Source: Xiphophorus maculatus
Lineage: Eukaryota > Chordata > Actinopteri > Cyprinodontiformes > Poeciliidae
Direction of reading: 5' to 3'
DNA: 64,000 bases
Assembly (NCBI RefSeq): GCF_002775205.1
Contig: NC_036454.1
Span: 1,915,382 to 1,979,381 of the forward strand
Part shown: piece after piece, positions 59,815 through 64,000 of the stretch
Numbering within the stretch: position 1 is the first letter of the stretch
Layout: the number at the start of each line of letters is the position of its first letter
Position numbers and translations under genes: made by a program
The notes under the pieces: model-generated
What the model was told of the DNA's origin: nothing
What the model saw: the letters and a program-made list of their open reading frames with translations, nothing else
Database searches by the model: none

Positions 59815-62800
59815 GAACCTGAAGGCATCATCAGCTGTACCCATGGAACCTGAAGGCATCGCCAGCTGTTCCCATAGAACCTGAAGGCATCGCCAGCTGT
59901 TCCCATGGAACCTGAAGGCATCGTCAGCTGTACCCATGGAACCTGAAGGCATCACCTGCTGTTCCCATGGAACCTGAAGGCATCGCCAGCTGTACCCATG
60001 GAACCTGAAGGCATCGCCAGCTGTACCCATGGAACCTGAAGGCATCACCTGCTGTTCCCATGGAACCTGAAGGCATCGCCAGCTGTACCCATGGAACCTG
60101 AAGGCATCGCCAGCTGTACCCATGGAACCTGAAGGCATCACCTGCTGTTCCCATGGAACCTGAAGGCATCGCCAGCTGTACCCATGGAACCTGAAGGCAT
60201 CACCTGCTGTTCCCATGAAACCTGAAGGCATCGCCAGCTGTTCCCATGGAACCTGAAGGCATCACCTGCTGTTCCCATGGAACCTGAAGGCATCGCCAGC
60301 TGTACCCATGGAACCTGAAGGCATCGTCAGCTGTACCCATGGAACCTGAAGGCATCACCTGCTGTTCCCATGAAACCTGACGGCATCGCCAGCTGTTCCC
60401 ATGGAACCTGAAGGCATCGTCAGCTGTACCCATGGAACCTGAAGGCATCACCTGCTGTTCCCATGAAACCTGAAGGCATCGTCAGCTGTACCCATGGAAC
60501 CTGAAGGCATCGTCAGCTGTACCCATGGAACCTGAAGGCATCACCTGCTGTTCCCATGAAACCTGAAGGCATCATCAGCTGTACCCATGGAACCTGAAGG
60601 CATCGCCAGCTGTACCCATGGAACCTGAAGGCATCGCCAGCTGTTCCCATAGAACCTGAAGGCATCGCCAGCTGTTCCCATGGAACCTGAAGGCATCGTC
60701 AGCTGTACCCATGGAACCTGAAGGCATCGCCAGCTGTACCCATGGAACCTGAAGGCATCGCCAGCTGTTCCCATGGAACCTGAAGGCATCGTCAGCTGTA
60801 CCCATGGAACCTGAAGGCATCGCCAGCTGTTCCCATGGAACCTGAAGGCATCGCCAGCTGTTCCCATGGAACCTGAAGGCATCGTCAGCTGTACCCATGG
60901 AACCTGAAGGCATCGTCAGCTGTTCCCATGGAACCTGAAGGCATCGCCAGCTGTACCCATGGAACCTGAAGGCATCGCCAGCTGTTCCCATGGAACCTGA
61001 AGGCATCGTCAGCTGTACCCATGGAACCTGAAGGCATCACCTGCTGTTCCCATGGAACCTGAAGGCATCGCCAGCTGTACCCATGGAACCTGAAGGCATC
61101 GCCAGCTGTACCCATGGAACCTGAAGGCATCACCTGCTGTTCCCATGGAACCTGAAGGCATCGCCAGCTGTACCCATGGAACCTGAAGGCATCGCCAGCT
61201 GTACCCATGGAACCTGAAGGCATCACCTGCTGTTCCCATGGAACCTGAAGGCATCGCCAGCTGTACCCATGGAACCTGAAGGCATCACCTGCTGTTCCCA
61301 TGAAACCTGAAGGCATCGCCAGCTGTTCCCATGGAACCTGAAGGCATCACCTGCTGTTCCCATGGAACCTGAAGGCATCGCCAGCTGTACCCATGGAACC
61401 TGAAGGCATCGTCAGCTGTACCCATGGAACCTGAAGGCATCACCTGCTGTTCCCATGAAACCTGACGGCATCGCCAGCTGTTCCCATGGAACCTGAAGGC
61501 ATCGTCAGCTGTACCCATGGAACCTGAAGGCATCACCTGCTGTTCCCATGAAACCTGAAGGCATCGTCAGCTGTACCCATGGAACCTGAAGGCATCGTCA
61601 GCTGTACCCATGGAACCTGAAGGCATCACCTGCTGTTCCCATGAAACCTGAAGGCATCATCAGCTGTACCCATGGAACCTGAAGGCATCGCCAGCTGTAC
61701 CCATGGAACCTGAAGGCATCGCCAGCTGTTCCCATAGAACCTGAAGGCATCGCCAGCTGTTCCCATGGAACCTGAAGGCATCGCCAGCTGTACCCATGGA
61801 ACCTGAAGGCATCGCCAGCTGTACCCATGGAACCTGAAGGCATCACCTGCTGTTCCCATGGAACCTGAAGGCATCGCCAGCTGTACCCATGGAACCTGAA
61901 GGCATCGCCAGCTGTACCCATGGAACCTGAAGGCATCACCTGCTGTTCCCATGGAACCTGAAGGCATCGCCAGCTGTACCCATGGAACCTGAAGGCATCA
62001 CCTGCTGTTCCCATGAAACCTGAAGGCATCGCCAGCTGTTCCCATGGAACCTGAAGGCATCACCTGCTGTTCCCATGGAACCTGAAGGCATCGCCAGCTG
62101 TACCCATGGAACCTGAAGGCATCGTCAGCTGTACCCATGGAACCTGAAGGCATCACCTGCTGTTCCCATGAAACCTGACGGCATCGCCAGCTGTTCCCAT
62201 GGAACCTGAAGGCATCGTCAGCTGTACCCATGGAACCTGAAGGCATCACCTGCTGTTCCCATGAAACCTGAAGGCATCGTCAGCTGTACCCATGGAACCT
62301 GAAGGCATCGTCAGCTGTACCTATGGAACCTGAAGGCATCACCTGCTGTTCCCATGAAACCTGAAGGCATCATCAGCTGTACCCATGGAACCTGAAGGCA
62401 TCGCCAGCTGTACCCATGGAACCTGAAGGCATCGCCAGCTGTTCCCATAGAACCTGAAGGCATCGCCAGCTGTTCCCATGGAACCTGAAGGCATCGTCAG
62501 CTGTACCCATGGAACCTGAAGGCATCGCCAGCTGTACCCATGGAACCTGAAGGCATCGCCAGCTGTTCCCATGGAACCTGAAGGCATCGTCAGCTGTACC
62601 CATGGAACCTGAAGGCATCGCCAGCTGTTCCCATGGAACCTGAAGGCATCGCCAGCTGTTCCCATGGAACCTGAAGGCATCGTCAGCTGTACCCATGGAA
62701 CCTGAAGGCATCGTCAGCTGTTCCCATGGAACCTGAAGGCATCGCCAGCTGTACCCATGGAACCTGAAGGCATCGCCAGCTGTTCCCATGGAACCTGAAG

Positions 62801-62975
62801 GCATCGTCAGCTGTACCCATGGAACCTGAAGGCATCGCCAGCTGTACCCATGGAACCTGAAGGCATCGCCAGCTGTTCCCATGGAACCTGAAGGCATCAC
62901 CAGCTGTTCCCATAGAACCTGAAGGCATCTTCAGCTGTTCCCGTAGAATCTGAAGGCATCGCCAGCTGTTCCCAG
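59815..62975 (+). repeat. ~3.1-kb satellite of ~100 31-bp units with higher-order structure
   Basis: The unit is 31 bp: GGAACCTGAAGGCATCGCCA followed by GCTGTTCCCAT (or GCTGTACCCAT). About 102 copies fit the span. Four main variants differ at GCC/GTC/ACC after the CATC/CAT core and at TTCCC/TACCC. The rare variant CCTGACGG occurs at about 60378, 61463 and 62176, and CCCATAGAAC at 59871, 60646, 61731 and 62444. Spacings of 775, 1085 and 713 bp are exact multiples of 31 (25, 35, 23 units), which shows large internal duplications. Long minus-strand frames here are repeat translations. Confidence 0.97.
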
Positions 62976-63473
62976 CCAGTTTTAGCTTCACATCATGGTG
63001 CATTCACTGAACCTCAGAATGCAGAAACCAACTCCTTTTCTGTGCTGTCAAATCAATACCATAATTGTCTCTTTCTGATGTCCAATTTGTTCCTGAAAGC
63101 ACCACAGGTTCTCCATCGGTCTCAGTAAAGTGGAATAAAAGCAGCAGTTTATAATGTTAGGTCGTTTTAATTTAATTCTACTTTTTCTGTAGGTGTTTGA
63201 AGGCAACATGCGACAGATTTTTATGTTTCAAAAACTTTATTTGGAGGTAAAAATCAAATCTGACACTTCAATGTTTTGCATCTGCAAACATCGGATTCCA
63301 TGTTTTTATGATATTTGAATATTTTTTATTTTTTTAATGAATATAAAATCTAAATCTTAATAAACACTGAATGATGAAACGACGCCTGTTTGGTCAATGA
63401 ACAAAGTTCAGCTTCAGCCTGAAGTTTCTGTTTTCTGGGATTTTATGAAATCACAAGAACTCAGCTACAGCTC

Positions 63474-63541
<68 letters not shown>

Positions 63542-64000
63542 TCCTGTCTCTTATCTCAGCCCACAGCTGAAGCGACCACGCCCAGCCTCTCTGTATCGGC
63601 CGCTCCCATTGGTCGACGCAGACGTCAGCGTCTTGCAGCCGTTGGTTCTGATTGACAGGAAGTCAGTTTTTTTTGTTTTTGTTTTTCCAGGAGTGTTTTT
63701 GTTGTTTTTCTTTCCTTCTCGTCTCCAGCAGCTAAAAGTTGACAGGAAACTTTTTCTCCTCATTTTTACATTAGAACATAGAAATTGGAGGAAAAAACGT
63801 TTTTTTTTTCTGGTTTCCTGAAACATTTGAGTTTTTCCACTGAAACGCTGATGAAGTTTAATCAAACTGGCCACCTTCTCGCCGTCTAGCTGCTGATTGG
63901 TCCAGTTGCCATGGCAACAGCAGCTGGATAAAGCAGGATTTGAGTCCTGCTGTGTTTCATCTGGTTTTTAATCCCGTCTTCTTCATTCTGTCGTTTCTCC
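62976..64000. other. gene-less right edge with (GT)n tract
   Basis: AT-rich up to 63470, then a (GT)32 tract at 63475-63539. After this comes a GC-richer block (63540-63660) with CCCATTGGTCGACGCAGACG, which has an inverted CCAAT box and could be a promoter of a gene beyond the window. No exon recognised. Confidence 0.4.
63475..63539. repeat. (GT)32 microsatellite
   Basis: Uninterrupted GT dinucleotides over 65 bp. Confidence 0.97.

Noticed and set aside
59815-62975. Second CRISPR-like candidate from the 31-bp repeats
   Set aside because: Units are head-to-tail without spacers, and variation is by point changes.
59806-63003. Long minus-strand frames with repeated PSGSMGTAGDAFRFHG peptides
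   Set aside because: A 31-bp satellite without stop codons gives a 31-residue repeating peptide in all frames; no start, splice or family support.

Overview
The window looks like nuclear DNA of a ray-finned (teleost) fish. It has small multi-exon vertebrate genes with GT-AG introns, CpG-rich first exons, many micro- and minisatellites, and hAT-type transposon remnants of kinds common in fish. Introns and intergenic DNA are unusually rich in the word GGTTCTG/CAGAACC, which I associate only loosely with cyprinodontiform-type genomes. There is no prokaryotic or viral gene organisation, and I saw no CRISPR array, rRNA or tRNA.

Six protein-coding genes were reconstructed exon by exon, using splice sites, reading phase and remembered vertebrate homologues. 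(1) mfsd14-like transporter, minus strand, 784-4153; only the first exons are inside the window. (2) spin1 (spindlin), plus strand, 7958-9826, complete, with a long 3'UTR to about 13.77 kb. (3) mak16, plus strand, 15882-20332, complete. (4) rab14, minus strand, 22750-24679, complete. (5) An afap1l2-like adaptor with two PH domains, plus strand, 34398-41152; its first coding exon was not found. (6) dmtn (dematin), minus strand, 47508-53292, complete, including an 8-bp micro-exon.

Layout: 1-4.3 kb mfsd14; 4.3-5.8 kb intergenic between two head-to-head promoters; 5.8-13.8 kb spin1; 13.8-15.7 kb intergenic with a LINE-like repeat; 15.7-20.5 kb mak16, convergent with rab14 (22.1-25.03 kb); 25-34.3 kb gene-poor with decayed transposons, a (TATTC)n tract, an AT-rich repeat field and a 40-bp satellite; 34.3-41.2 kb afap1l2-like; 41.2-47.5 kb gene-less with a G-rich minisatellite and an ~840-bp polypyrimidine tract; 47.5-53.3 kb dmtn; 53.3-64 kb further satellites, two hAT-like elements and a ~3.1-kb higher-order satellite of 31-bp units.

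The genes do not form one pathway. spin1 (chromatin reader) and mak16 (60S ribosome biogenesis) act in the nucleus. rab14 and mfsd14 are membrane-traffic or transport genes. afap1l2-like and dmtn both act on actin and signalling. The most interesting points are a dmtn exon flanked by complementary CA/TG repeats, the dmtn 8-bp exon, loss of the headpiece PKA serine, an AFAP-family protein without its coiled coil, and the nested 31-bp satellite. I did not find a clearly new biological system.
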